DNA from: Exophiala sp. HKRS030
Taxonomy: Eukaryota > Ascomycota > Eurotiomycetes > Chaetothyriales > Herpotrichiellaceae
Direction of reading: 5' to 3'
Assembly: GCA_023897205.1 (NCBI GenBank)
Contig: JAHWDD010000002.1
Coordinates: forward strand, 7,068,001-7,132,000
Length of the DNA: 64,000 bases
The notes beneath the pieces were generated by a model, which worked only from the letters and a program-made list of their open reading frames with translations, had not been told where the DNA came from and did not search any database. Shown here piece by piece: positions 1 through 10,598 of this stretch. Positions within the stretch are counted from its first letter, which is position 1, and every line of letters begins with the position of its first letter. The translations under genes were made by a program, and so were the position numbers.

Positions 1-342
1 AAGACCTTGGTGGCCAAAACCCCGGTGGAGACATTCTACAACGACATTCACGACCGGGCCGTTCTGGATGGACTGGTCGACAGTCTCAGGCCGCACGCCT
101 ACGGTGCCTTTTGGAGCAAGAGCACGTACGCCGCTTGGAAGGACGTGGCGAGCACGTACGTGGTGTGCGAGAGGGACGCGGCGATCCCGCCCCAGGCTCA
201 GCGCGCCATGATAGCACACGTCAACGAGGCAAGTGGTGGGAAGATGCGCGAGGTCTCGATGGATGCAAGCCATAGTCCTTTTGTCAGTCGACCGGAAGAG
301 CTCGGAAGAATTGTCAGGGAAATCGCCGGTGAGAAGGTCTAA
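1..342 (+). CDS. Alpha/beta hydrolase, C-terminal part (5' end outside window)
   Basis: The frame is open from base 1 and ends at a TAA at 340-342, giving the last 113 residues of a protein that starts before the window. The visible part looks like the end of a small fungal alpha/beta hydrolase of the esterase/AB_hydrolase_6 type. A beta strand ending in VVCERDAAIPP fits the catalytic-acid region. The motif DASHSPFVSRPEEL near the end fits the catalytic histidine loop that closes these enzymes. The nucleophile elbow lies upstream and cannot be seen, so the substrate cannot be guessed. It runs tail-to-tail with the signal peptide peptidase gene, with about 208 bp between the two stops. Family assignment is fairly safe; function is not. 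Confidence 0.7.
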   Translation, partial: KTLVAKTPVETFYNDIHDRAVLDGLVDSLRPHAYGAFWSKSTYAAWKDVASTYVVCERDAAIPPQAQRAMIAHVNEASGGKMREVSMDASHSPFVSRPEELGRIVREIAGEKV

Positions 343-550
343 AGAAAGCGTTGGAAGACCGCGGGCGACCCAAAGACCTCATGAGATGTGGTCATACCAT
401 GTTGAAGTACAATTACTATGGTCTAGGACAGTCCTCTTCCGGCTTATTTTGTAGAATATTAATTCGATCAAGATTCTTTATCTCATACCTCTGCCGCATT
501 CCTATGGCCTCCATATGAACATCTCTTCTAGGGATGTGTCTCATAGAAGT

Positions 551-2341
551 TCACACTCGTCTAGCTCTTTTTTCTGGAGGTTCACCGTCTCCATTGCGTG
601 CCTGGCCCTCGTCGAGTGAGCGTCGTCCACTTATGTCACGACCATCTCTGTTGTCGGTAGTAGTCTTCGGTCGAGAGGAAGATTCGGTCGACACTGGCTT
701 TTGTTCGGTGGTCTCACGGTCTGTTTTGTGGAGTGCCTCGGGCAACGTGATCGAGAAAGAGAGCAAACGTCGACATTCCTTTTCAGCTTGTTCTTCTGGG
801 GTCTCCTTTTCAGATTCCTTCCCACGTACTGTCTCGGCCTTGACGTCGTCTCGTTTCTGACTCTTCTCGTCTTCCTTCTCGTCTTCCTTCTTGTCATCTT
901 TCTTCTCCTCGTCGGATGCTTCAGTATAGTGCCACAGAGCCTTCAAATCACCCTTCACAAGGGCTGTACCCCACAAAGAGAGCAACACACCAGGCACCAA
1001 ATACAATAACGCTGGTTGTGCATGCTCCGCAACTTGCATGATGACCACCGTAGTAATCATGCCGAGAACATAGCCGACAATCGTGGCGTAGAAGTATGGC
1101 TTCGGGAAGTTCTTGGCTTTGATGTCGTCGGACCATAATTTCGACCTCGTCCAGAATCGTTCTCCCCAACCACCCTTTGCACTAGCATACACCGGTTTCT
1201 CGGTCTCTTCACTACCCTTCTCTCCCTTGCGACTTTGTCGTAGGTAAAACAAGAACAAGTCGAACCTCAATGCAAAAGCAAGCATCATTCCTGGTACGAC
1301 AATATCCCCCAGCCCCAGCATCGCCATGGTCCTTTTCTTAGCCAGACATTGCAGATACTCTTCCATCGCCGCTGATCCCTCGGCTGCCCCGACGGGGAAC
1401 ACACAACCATCAGGCCGCGGAAAAAGTAATTTGATGGGTACGTCCAGCTTTGTTGCTACCGTGACCATCATGGGTGTGAAGAAAACGAAGTAGATGTCGT
1501 AGAAGAAAAGTGCACACAGAACAAGGGTCCCAGTCCAGGCGGTAGTGGGAGTCATGAACTGCAATGAGCCGTAGCAGAACGAAAAGCCAAGAAAATTCGT
1601 CAGGAACCAGGGTTTAGCGAGGAAGGCGTGATAGGACACTATGGCGGTGGACAGCAAGAGACTTATCAAGTCTAGAATGTCGATCGGGCATTTGACTGTT
1701 ATCAAACGGTGGATATGGAAGTCTAGCCGGGCTTTCGTGTATACCACGCCTCGAAATTGCCAAATTAGTTTTGAGACCGAGGATGGGACGGGCAGAGGCC
1801 ACAGTAGCCACGGAAATGGCGAAGAAGAGGTGTCACCGGTTTCGGTCTTGAAGCAATGGTCTGGTTGATTGGCTTTCCAGACCTTGCCTCCACGGGAATA
1901 CTGATCTGGAAGGAGAAAGGACCTTGCGATAGACAACATGTCCTTGATGAACTTCACAGCAAAGAAGAGGCCAATTTGCGAGAAGTAGATGCCCAACGCC
2001 CAATTTAACCAGGCTGGATCTTGAAGCCATTTAAGGATGAAATACAGGCTGGCTAATGTCGTACCTGCGAGAAGAGGAAAGAGTATCGCGTCTGAAGGTG
2101 TCAGGCTTTCAATCTTCTGTGATTCGCCATCTTCGTGATTGTCATCGTCAGCCGACCCTGCTTTGCGTTTACGTGGGCTTGCCGACGACGGTCGCGATAA
2201 TGCAGCGTGTGCAGCCGTGTAGATGGGGAAGACTGCAGAGACTAGAAGGTGTAGATATGTTGGGAACATTGGCCGCATCACCTCGATCTCGTAGGCGACG
2301 CGTCCTAACAGCTCCATCACTGGGCCTGGTGTTGAAGCCAT
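551..2341 (-). CDS. Signal peptide peptidase (intramembrane aspartyl protease, A22B family)
   Basis: This intronless gene encodes a multi-pass ER membrane protease that cleaves leftover signal peptides and tail-anchored segments within the membrane. All three family signatures are present: FFYDIYFVF with Asp282, LGLGD with Asp346, and the QPALLYLVP motif with PAL at about 443-445. Hydrophobic segments precede and follow them. I chose the ATG at 2341 (MASTPGPVMELL, 596 aa) because the 12 residues added by an in-frame ATG at 2377 look like leader sequence; the longer form would be 608 aa. A strongly charged Lys/Glu/Asp-rich tail of about 120 residues follows the last helix and ends in KRARRV, an arginine-rich end that could act in ER retrieval (inference). 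The region just upstream holds a CCAATCA box. Confidence 0.93.
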   Translation of the reverse strand: MASTPGPVMELLGRVAYEIEVMRPMFPTYLHLLVSAVFPIYTAAHAALSRPSSASPRKRKAGSADDDNHEDGESQKIESLTPSDAILFPLLAGTTLASLYFILKWLQDPAWLNWALGIYFSQIGLFFAVKFIKDMLSIARSFLLPDQYSRGGKVWKANQPDHCFKTETGDTSSSPFPWLLWPLPVPSSVSKLIWQFRGVVYTKARLDFHIHRLITVKCPIDILDLISLLLSTAIVSYHAFLAKPWFLTNFLGFSFCYGSLQFMTPTTAWTGTLVLCALFFYDIYFVFFTPMMVTVATKLDVPIKLLFPRPDGCVFPVGAAEGSAAMEEYLQCLAKKRTMAMLGLGDIVVPGMMLAFALRFDLFLFYLRQSRKGEKGSEETEKPVYASAKGGWGERFWTRSKLWSDDIKAKNFPKPYFYATIVGYVLGMITTVVIMQVAEHAQPALLYLVPGVLLSLWGTALVKGDLKALWHYTEASDEEKKDDKKEDEKEDEKSQKRDDVKAETVRGKESEKETPEEQAEKECRRLLSFSITLPEALHKTDRETTEQKPVSTESSSRPKTTTDNRDGRDISGRRSLDEGQARNGDGEPPEKRARRV

Positions 2342-2721
2342 CTTGAAAAACCAAAGATAGGAAATCAAGTCGAACAAGGTTGATCAGACCGCGATTCGAG
2401 CATAGTTGGTGACCGTCTGAGATTGGCATGCACCAAGAAAGAGAAAGAGCGAGAGTCGAGATTTAATTGAAGGGAATAATATCGAAGTGGAAGAAACGGA
2501 GGTGCAAGGCTGAGAGGCCAGGCTGTCCTTGGCAGCTGTGATTGGCTGGCCACAAAAACCCAATACCTGGTATCATTCAGGACGGTAGCAACACCATATT
2601 AAATCTGTTCAACTCTACATCAGATTGGAATGCATGCGTTAATGCTCTACAAGTGGATCACATTACCATGGGGTTATGAATTGATTGATCGCGCCAAAAT
2701 GTACAACCAGAAACCCCCATA
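2342..2721. other. Intergenic region upstream of the signal peptide peptidase gene
   Basis: This 380 bp stretch separates the peptidase start from the 3' end of the Zn2Cys6 regulator, both on the minus strand. It contains a CCAATCA box (2539-2546) and must hold the peptidase promoter plus the terminator of the regulator. I see no coding sequence in it. Confidence 0.6.
2539..2546 (-). promoter_or_regulatory. Putative CCAAT box (GCCAATCA)
   Basis: Read on the minus strand this is GCCAATCA, the preferred form for the fungal HAP/CBF (NF-Y) complex. It lies about 200 bp upstream of the signal peptide peptidase ATG and in that gene's orientation. The motif is short, so function is inferred. Confidence 0.4.
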
Positions 2722-4446
2722 TCATATCTCAATCCCGGTGTAATACTGCAACAATTTCAACGAGCGCAATTGAATTTTTGCCATGGCTTTGTCTCCGAAT
2801 TCCACTTCCCTCTTGAGGTCAGGATACGGTCTCAAGATCTCCGTTGCGACTCTCAGTGGCGCAGCAAGACTTTTCGGACCCTGATCCACCGTATCTTCCA
2901 TCATGCAAAATTCCACAGACTGGAAAATGTTGCGAGCAGGGGCGACGAACTCTGCCCGATGTTCCAGAGGCGGAAGATCGAACACGTTCCCGGAGCATGC
3001 CAGTGCTGTTCGCAATCTCCCAGACTCCGAATCTGGATCGATGCTCTCCTCGACTCGACCAAAAGTAGCTGCTGCCATCTCCAGCTCGCCCATCAATCTG
3101 TATAGCTCCTTCATTCCGTGCCACAGTATGGTTTGCACGGTCCAGCAGATCAGAAGGCAATGCGCAACCCCAAGATTAGGGAAATGAAAAGCCACCGGAA
3201 ATAACCTCGCCTCGTCGGCATCATCTTGGCCAAATTCACTTTGGGCCAAACGAGGCCAAAATAAAGGGCTTGGCTGACTCTTCTCCATGCTGTCCCATAG
3301 AGCCGAGACTTCTCTGTCGATGACCCAGCATTGTGGTATCATGCTCAGTGCGAGGTTCAGTTGACCAGCGAGATCTAGATGCCCGAACATCCGTGCTTTG
3401 CCTAGAAACTCTGGAGCGAGTGCTAGAAGGTCGTAGGCTTTGTCGAACGCTGTCTTGGCCTCATTTTGCCATGGTATTTCGCGCCAAGCTGGCTCTGACA
3501 AGAAGGTAGGCCGTTGCTGGTCTAAGGCGTAAAGAATCTGGCAACGTCAATGATCGGTCAAACTAGGGTCACTAGGCAAATGTCCGTACCCCTTGGACTC
3601 GGAAATGCACAAACACCTGATGTGCCAAACCATGTGCATGTGCCTCTGGGCCCCTCAGCTTGACAAGGGCCTGGCAACCCTTGGTGTGGTTGATATAAGC
3701 ATCCTTCGAGGAATTAGGACACTCAGACAATTCGTAGCTAGCCAAAGAGATGCATGCAGTGAGGGTGTGATCGTGTAGCATGAGTTCCGGGTCCCATAAG
3801 GCTTGCTGAAGATGCCATAGTCCACGATTGTACAGCTTGAAACTCTCTTTGATACATGCCTGGTCGTTGAAGACATTACCTAACTTGGCCAGACAAACGG
3901 CCATGGAAGCGTACTCCAATGCAGGGGTCATGTAAGTTAGCTCAGGAAGCCGGAGCAGCCACATTCTGCGTGGCGGCATGCCGATCTCGGGTTTCGGAAG
4001 ATGATAGTGCAGATACTCTTGCAGTAGCTGCTGTCTGATGGCAGGGGTTGAATTTATCTGCAAATCAGCGGGAGATATCATTGAAGGCTTCTCATAAGAA
4101 GGACTGGCATCGCCCTGAGCGCCCAACGAGACTTGCGCATAACAAGGCTCTTTGGGCTCTAGTTGGACTTTTTGAATTTGATGCTTGATAGGCTGTTCTG
4201 CTTTCTTGGATCTAGCATGGGTATTGTGGCGTGGGACTTTGTGCTGAATGATGATCGGGTGTCGAAGATAGCCAGTGCATGTTCTCTTGGATCTAATGCA
4301 TTGAGCACAAGAGGGTTGTTGTAGCCCACACTGTTAGCAACTCCCGTCAGCGGTGCAATTAGTCCGGTCAAAAATATCCGAAGCCTTACCGCAATCTTTC
4401 GTTTGCGACAGGTAGCACATCCTCGGGATCTAGCGATCCCGACCAT
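2722..4446 (-). CDS. Zn(II)2Cys6 fungal transcription factor
   Basis: A fungus-specific DNA-binding regulator of 537 residues in three exons: 4446-4390, 4330-3590 and 3537-2722, with introns of 59 and 52 bp. Splicing the first intron is essential, because the zinc cluster is split: CATCRKRKIA lies in exon 1 and the remaining cysteines in exon 2. The joined cluster has Cys10, 13, 20, 27, 30 and 37, a perfect CX2CX6CX6CX2CX6C pattern. A basic, glutamine-containing linker follows, and the rest resembles the alpha-helical fungal transcription factor domain of the PF11951 type (for example the ALEYASMAVCLAKLGN helix). It diverges from the small membrane protein gene at 5629 across a 1.2 kb shared upstream region. 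The regulated pathway cannot be told; no metabolic cluster lies beside it. Confidence 0.92.
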
Positions 4447-5628
4447 TGAGCAGTGACGATATGGAACTCTGCACACAATGTAGGCTCGTCGTTGACCCTG
4501 TGAACGTGGTAGACGAGGCGTTTTGCGCGAGGAATTTAGAAAGAACTTGTGAGGAAGCAGTCCATTCTGCGAGAAGGGGCATTCGAATACGCTGGGGACA
4601 TCCTGTCCTCTGACTCAAATTTCCATCTCGTCTTGTGGACACACACGCTCCCTATCTGTATTGCTCTTTTCCACCCAGACAAGGCAGACGTGAATGAATT
4701 CAGCGACTGTTCTCCACGATGTCAATGTGGCCGAACGCTATGCCTAGATAGGCTCATTGTGCGAACGGCCCATGATTGGCGGAAGAACTAATGTAGTCAT
4801 GTTCCGCAGTAGTGGTACAGTCAAGCATAAAACAATTAAAGCGCAACTGATTTGTCGTTCCGCTTCGAAGCGTAAATAGTTTCACCTTTCAATCTATCAC
4901 TCTTAACTTACTCCGTATCCGGGTTTCAAGGTCAAGGGTTGCCAAACTCTTTGCTCTTGGAACAAACCATCCACCAATAAAAGTCGCTATGTCATTGCTT
5001 TACACTGAAAGTCGCACTAATGAGACCAAGCCAAACCCAAGCTGATTCGCATCATCATCATCATCCATTGAGTATCAACTGCTATCATGTCCAGTCGGCC
5101 ACGACCAGACTCGCGCCATGTGAATACGACAGTCGAGCACCACATGCAACATGAGGGTGGGTTGAAGCATATTTCACAGCCACTGGCTTCTTGGCGGTTA
5201 TGCTACAGTCCCTTGAAGCTGCCATGGAACAGCGGAAGGCTGGGCGGATTGGTCTAAGGACCCATCGAATCAACAGTTATCAGATCACATTGGACCTCGA
5301 AAGGATCTACTGTACTTATTCAGCTCAAGCTATTATTTCCTTGTCCACTCTCTACGTCATTGTTGATACAGGAGTCGTTCGTGGTAATGCATTCCATGCC
5401 TATGCGAAACTCGACCTGAATCCCCACAGCCTCCTCTTGTGCCTCGAATTCGTATCTTTCTTCATTAAACCACTTCGCAGTCCATCCATCCCACCTTCAT
5501 GATAAATTCTAGAAACACCGAAAGTCTGCTGGTCTGACTCGTCGGATATCGACTTCTCCAAATAAAGCCAGGATTTCACCTCAACTTGACGCTGGTGGAC
5601 TGAGCAATCCTTTTTCTCTGATTTCACC
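4447..5628. other. Divergent promoter region, regulator / small membrane protein
   Basis: About 1.2 kb between two outward-facing genes. It holds a CCGCCAATCA box (4773-4782), one TACTCCGTA copy (4909-4917) and a short CAT repeat near 5050. Open frames here (for example 5191-5502) show no recognisable protein and no convincing start or intron context, so I call nothing coding. Confidence 0.6.
4773..4782 (-). promoter_or_regulatory. Putative CCAAT box (CCGCCAATCA)
   Basis: Minus-strand CCGCCAATCA. The identical 10-mer recurs at 29176-29185 in another divergent promoter. It is about 330 bp upstream of the Zn2Cys6 regulator. A binding role for the HAP/CBF complex is inferred from the consensus only. 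Confidence 0.45.
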
Positions 5629-6097
5629 ATGGCACAAGACGGGAAGATATCTATCAAAGCAGTGAGCGCTATTCGACATGTGTTATCACCAAAAAAGCCC
5701 CAGAGTCACAACAACATTGAAAAGCAAACCATCCCGGAACCAAGGCAGGAATTTGACGAAAATGGTCTGAAGAAAGCCAATGTCGAGGAAGGGCCGCACC
5801 CAAATCTGTTGCAAAGGCATTGGCAATGGTTTCTGCTGCTGACTATAATCTGCACCGTTGTTATTGTGGTTGCAATTGTTGTCGGTGCGAGAGGGATCTC
5901 GGGCGATACCTCGATGGGGGCTGCTCCATTCGGGCCACCGATGATGTCTTACACAACCATAAGCACCTCGCCGATTCCGTACGTCTCAAACATCTTGCAA
6001 TCTCAATCCAGACAAGGTGAAGAAGATACTAACATGAATCTGACTTGATAGCGACGTGACGACAACGCAGCCGCCAATCCGGTTCCGTGCGAGGTGA
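5629..6097 (+). CDS. Small single-pass membrane protein, unknown function
   Basis: The likely product has 131 residues in two exons, 5629-5978 and 6052-6097. The intron starts GTACGT, has a perfect ACTAAC branch site at about 6028-6033 and ends TAG. The first 65 or so residues are polar and basic (KAVSAIRHVLSPKK). One strong transmembrane segment follows (WFLLLTIICTVVIVVAIVVG, about residues 65-84), then a short Gly/Pro/Ser/Thr-rich tail. There is no signal peptide, so type II topology with a lumenal or outer tail is plausible. If the intron is retained, translation still runs on to 6048 with a different tail and gives 139 residues. I do not recognise a family. The upstream neighbour is the divergent Zn2Cys6 regulator; RecQ follows 333 bp downstream on the same strand. 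Confidence 0.6.
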
Positions 6098-6430
6098 TTC
6101 CTTGATGCTCTCACAAGTGGCAACAAAATGTGGTCAACATGAGCATGAACGCCGGCATCTTTGCTCCATCTGACCACACTGCTACGCTCTTACGCCTTCT
6201 TTAGCTCACCTGACACATATTGATCATGATCTTGACGCTCGAAGCGAGCAACTATTCCAATGTTCTCGTTGGATCATTTGCTGCGCCGTACCAATTCCCT
6301 TTGACCGGTACGGTGGATTTAACCCCCGCAAAGTGCCATCCAAGTCGCGTCAACCGCGTTTGCACATTATCGCGTCACCACCCAAAAAGGCGTCGCCAAT
6401 ATCGGAGCAAGAAACAAGGTCATTATCGGC
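6098..6430. other. Intergenic region before the RecQ gene
   Basis: 333 bp holding the 3' end of the small membrane protein transcript and the RecQ promoter. No further coding sequence or clear motif seen. Confidence 0.5.
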
Positions 6431-7978
6431 ATGCCTCGTGGGCCTTTACGGCGGTCCGCCAGCATCACAGATCTTCGCTTCACTCTACGACGAGTCTTTG
6501 GGAAAGAGTCATTCCGGCCGCTGCAAGAAGAGGTCATCGCCGCCGTGCTCGAAGGCAACGATGTCTTTCTTTGCGCCGCAACTTCGTTCGGCAAATCACT
6601 CTGCTACCAACTCCCTGCCGTGGTGTCTCTTGGTGTGACCGTGGTGATTTCACCTCTTCTTGCTCTGATGACCAACCAAGTTCAAGCGGCTAGAGGTTTG
6701 GGGATCAAGGTCGAATGCATCAACGGGAGAACTCCGTACCAGGAAAGGGTGCGCATCGAGACCGACTTGCTCTGCGGCCATCCGTCCACCAAGCTGCTCT
6801 ATGTCACTCCGGAGCTTTGCGCCACCAACCATTTCCGCGATCTTATCACGAAAATCCACCGACAAGGACAGCTCGTGCGTATCGCTATTGACGAGGCACA
6901 CTGTATCAGTGAATGGGGCCACGATTTCCGTCCCGCGTACAAAGATCTGATATGGCTGAAGGCGAGCCTCAACTGTCCGACGGTGCCCGTCATGGCGGTG
7001 ACCGCCACGGCAACTCCACAGGTCCGCGAAGACATTTTCAAGTTTCTCGGCCTTGTTAAGACCAAGACCAAGACCTTCTCGACGTCTACTGCACGGCCAA
7101 ACATCCATTATGAAGTGCAGTACTTTTCCGAGTCGAATCCGGAAAATGGCGACGACGATGTCTTTCCGTACCTTCTTTCCAGGCTCAATTTCATGCACCG
7201 AAGACGCGTGTTGAGACTGCAGTGTCTACGGGAACAAGACCCCAAGGCGGTCATGGCTCCTATAACAGGCATCATCTACGTCTCCTACCGCGCCACAGCA
7301 GACAGCTTAGCTTCAAAGCTTTCCGATGCCGGGGTCCGGGCTCAATCGTACCACGCCGGGTTAGAGGACATTCAACGGCAAAAAGTACAGACGTCTTTTT
7401 TAAGGTTCGCCACAGAAGACCCTCGATTGTTATCCCAACAGCAGTCTAGACCGGGAGAAGGTGGCAACGACATGATGTCTTCCTCCTTCAACATCATGTG
7501 CGCCACCACCGCGTTCGGCATGGGCATCGATATCCCCACGATCCGGTTTGTCATCCACTATGGCCTACCTCGAGGCATGGAGTCCTTTTCTCAAGAGTCG
7601 GGCCGCGCAGGACGAGACAACAAGGCAGCGTCAAGCGTCATCTTGTACACGCGAGAAGAGAAGGAGCGCAGCGAGTTTCGAGCGAGGAGTGACGCGAACA
7701 GAGAAAAGAGTAAAGCCAAGGCCGAATCCAGGTTGCGGTCCCTGCAGAGCGTGATCACGTTTTGTGAAAACACTTCGGTCTGCAGGCACGATTTGTTGTC
7801 GAGGTATTTTGGTGGCGATGGTGGCGCGGGATCGTCAGCAGAGTGCCGATGGGCCTGTGACGTGTGCAAGGAAGGTCCGACGAAGCTGAAGAGGCGAAAG
7901 GAAAAGGGGCTGGCGACCGAACACGAGGCCTTTGAATTCACTCAGAGGCAAGGGGTGCAGGATTACGAGTACGAGTAA
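6431..7978 (+). CDS. Short RecQ-family DNA helicase
   Basis: An intronless gene for a 515-residue 3'-5' DNA helicase. Visible motifs in order: the Gln-binding region around FRPLQEEVI (28-36), Walker A ATSFGKSLCYQLP (K55), DEAH box (154-157) followed by CISEWGHDFRP, motif III TATAT, motif IV SYRATADSLA, motif V TTAFGMGIDIP and motif VI QESGRAGRD (389-396). A RecQ zinc-binding module follows, with Cys445, Cys451, Cys472, Cys476 and Cys479. The protein then ends after a short basic tail, without the winged-helix RQC and HRDC domains of the long RecQ/Sgs1 type. It therefore resembles compact RecQ5-like proteins. An insertion of about 35 residues (roughly 240-275) precedes motif IV. Its role in DNA repair or recombination is inferred from the family. 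It is tail-to-tail with the DEAH RNA helicase, 213 bp apart. Confidence 0.93.
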   Translation: MPRGPLRRSASITDLRFTLRRVFGKESFRPLQEEVIAAVLEGNDVFLCAATSFGKSLCYQLPAVVSLGVTVVISPLLALMTNQVQAARGLGIKVECINGRTPYQERVRIETDLLCGHPSTKLLYVTPELCATNHFRDLITKIHRQGQLVRIAIDEAHCISEWGHDFRPAYKDLIWLKASLNCPTVPVMAVTATATPQVREDIFKFLGLVKTKTKTFSTSTARPNIHYEVQYFSESNPENGDDDVFPYLLSRLNFMHRRRVLRLQCLREQDPKAVMAPITGIIYVSYRATADSLASKLSDAGVRAQSYHAGLEDIQRQKVQTSFLRFATEDPRLLSQQQSRPGEGGNDMMSSSFNIMCATTAFGMGIDIPTIRFVIHYGLPRGMESFSQESGRAGRDNKAASSVILYTREEKERSEFRARSDANREKSKAKAESRLRSLQSVITFCENTSVCRHDLLSRYFGGDGGAGSSAECRWACDVCKEGPTKLKRRKEKGLATEHEAFEFTQRQGVQDYEYE

Positions 7979-8191
7979 CGAACATTACGAAGAGAGAAAA
8001 AGTAAAAGGAAGAAAGGATTGCATTGCATTTGATACCCCGGCCCATGGAGAACCACACAATACAGAGAATAGGAATAGCACATCATCCCCTTAGAAAAGC
8101 AAAGAAACGGTAGAGTGGAAAAGTGCGTCCTGAGCAATGTGGATGTTGTACACCAGTTTGCATTTGTACAGATTCTTAAGGTCGACCACAC

Positions 8192-10263
8192 CTACTTGAT
8201 ATTATAGTATCCTCCCGAATAGTCAACCAACCACTGTTTCTCTACTTTGCTTATGTCCTTAATGTATACCTTGTCGCCGGTCTCGAGGAGGTCATGAAAG
8301 ATGACGTATTCCGCCTTTCGATTGAACATCAGACTCGTCGGGTGTGCGTGCATGGTGACATTGCCCGAGACGGACCTGAAACTGCCGTCCGGCTGCATCT
8401 TTGCGGCGTTGGCGAAGAACCCTGCCACCAAACACTTGACGATTGCCGTTGGCTTGTCGGCTTGTCGGCTTGGCTGGGCGGCGGTAGTTGATAGGTGAGG
8501 CTGGCTGGCGGCGGTCGTAGAAGAGCTCTCCTGAAGTTTCACGCCCAGGCGCTCCAGATAACGTCTCAGCTGGTTCCGGATGCTCACGGCGCGCTGCATG
8601 GATTTGAAATTGACGTGGTGGTCGTGACACCAACGAGCTTCTTTCTTTCCCTTGGTGACGAAGGCCTGGTAGACGTTCAACAGCGTGAGGTGGTCCCCTT
8701 CTTCGGCCGCGAATTTGCGGCGCGAGAGGTCCATGGCTTTCTTTTCGCCGCTGTGGTGGAACCACACGTTTCCCTGCAGGGAAGTCATGGCTGCTATCGT
8801 CAGCATTTCGCTCTGGCAGTTGAACCGAAAGTCGGAGGACGCGAGAAGTGACTTGGCCATCATGGGCGGGATGGCCAGTTCCGCCATGCGCGTGCCCAGG
8901 GGTGAAGTGAGCTTGGCGTAGTCGTCGACCGCGCCGAGGGAGTAGAGCAGATCGAACGCGCGAACCAGAAGTTGTGACGGCGGTGGAGATATAAAATCGA
9001 ACCGGACTATGTTGTCAATGCCCAGAGCCTTGAGCTGTAGCACCATCGGGGCGAGATTCGAACGCTGGATTTCCGGAGGGGTTGTGGCGGGAAGCGCCTC
9101 GTAAGACTGTTGGGTGTACAGTCGAAAGCATTTTCCGGGTTGAGTTCTTCCTGCACGTCCCGCCCGTTGGATGGCCGAAGCTTTTGATAATGAGAATGGT
9201 GTCAGAGTGTCAATATTCGTGGTAGGGTTGAAGGATCGGAGTTTGACGAAGCCACAGTCCACAACGTACACTACGCCAGAGACGGTCACAGAGGCTTCTG
9301 CGATGTTGGTGCTGAGGATGACTTTGCGGGTATTTTCCGCTGCCTCCGAGAAAACGTACATCTGATCATCTGTGCTGAGGCCGGCATATAACGGTAATGG
9401 CTGGAGAGCTTGTGCTTTAGGATGCAGGGTCGCTGCAAGTTCAGATAATTTCTGCATGGCAGTTTCAATTTCTTCTCTGCCGGTAAGGAAGACGAGGATG
9501 TCGCCAGGACCTTCTTGCTGATGTATTGTGAAGGCTGTTTGGACCGCCTTCTCCACATAGTCATCCGTCGGTTGGTCTAGATAGAGAATGTCGACCGGGT
9601 ACGTACGACCTTCAATGCTGACGATTCGACCTTGGTTGTCGGATTCGCCTTCATGCTTGAAGAACTCAAAAAACCGTTCGGCTTCGAGCGTGGCACTGCT
9701 GACGATGATTCGTAGTTCTGGCCGTCGCTTCTTGATCTTCTTCAACAACCCGAGTAGAATATCCGAGCTCAAAGATCTTTCATGGGCTTCGTCTACCATG
9801 ATGACAGAATACCTTGTCAACAGAGGATCGACGAGAGCTTCTCTGAGTAGCATGCCGTCGGTGAGGAATTTGATCTTCGTCCGTGACGAGGTGACATCCT
9901 CGAAACGTATAGAATACCCGACTTCCTCGCCGACCTGGCATCTCATCTCCTCTGCAACTCGAGTCGCTACGGTGGTAACGGCAACTCTACGGGGCTACAA
10001 AAACCTGTCAAACACACTCCGCTCGTTAAATTGATCAACTTACCCACCTGAGTGACTGCAATACATTTCCCGTCGGCGCACCATCCTGACTGCTCGAGAA
10101 ACTGAGGCAACTGAGTAGTCTTTCCACTACCTGTCTGTCCGATGATCACAGTAACTTGGTGGGTCTCGACCGTGTAGAGTAGGCTGGCTTTATGTCTCGC
10201 AATAGGCAATAGAGCCGATGGTTTGTAAAGCGCCGGGATGAAAGACAAGTCAAAGTCTGTCAT
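8192..10263 (-). CDS. DEAH-box RNA helicase, DHX35-like
   Basis: A 672-residue spliceosome-type ATP-dependent RNA helicase in two exons, 10263-10048 and 9994-8192, with a 53 bp intron (GTGGGTAAG...TTTTTGTAG). The join restores the classic IAVTQ/PRRVAVTTVATRVAEE block. Motifs: Walker A GQTGSGKT (42-49), DEAH (140-143), SSATLEAE, LVFLTGREEIE, STNIAEASVTV and QRAGRAGR. The helicase-associated and OB-fold (DUF1605) regions complete the C-terminus, which ends DYSGGYYNIK. The short N-terminus (MTDFDLSFIPALYKPSALLP) with no S1 or G-patch domain favours DHX35 over Prp22, Prp2 or Prp43. I took the ATG at 10263 because it begins the conserved sequence; an in-frame ATG at 10428 would add 55 unconserved-looking residues. 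It is divergent from the CUE gene. Confidence 0.92.
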
Positions 10264-10598
10264 ATCTGGTGCCCTGCTTGCAATATCATGATCGAGGGTC
10301 TGGTAGATGAGGCTGTCAAACAAATCGCAAATCACGAATCGCAAACCTGAATTAGCACAGCCATCCTCATTACTGCGCCACAGTCTCTTCCGCCACAACA
10401 ACGTCACCATGCCAAGAACATTAAACAAGAAGGTCTGGCGAACAGGGACCCGAGCGCAATCATATGCCCCGTTTCAAGAACTCCGTTGCCTGACAACAGT
10501 CAACAATATTGCAGCACACAACGCAGGTTGACAAAAGGACTTTTTATCTACAGCACAGTCAAATTCAACTGATTGGATATACTAGCTCCCTAGCCATA
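10264..10598. other. Divergent promoter, DHX35-like / CUE protein
   Basis: 335 bp between two outward-facing genes, with a CCAATCA box (10570-10576) only 23 bp before the CUE ATG. No coding sequence is supported. Confidence 0.5.
10570..10576 (-). promoter_or_regulatory. Putative CCAAT box (CCAATCA)
   Basis: Minus-strand CCAATCA in the short divergent promoter between the DHX35-like helicase and the CUE protein. Its closeness to the CUE ATG suggests that it serves the helicase gene, or that the CUE transcript starts very near the ATG. Inference from consensus. Confidence 0.35.

Noticed and set aside
9050..9066. GGTTCGAATC-like B-box resembling a tRNA
   Set aside because: It lies inside the DHX35-like coding sequence, and no A box or cloverleaf can be formed around it.
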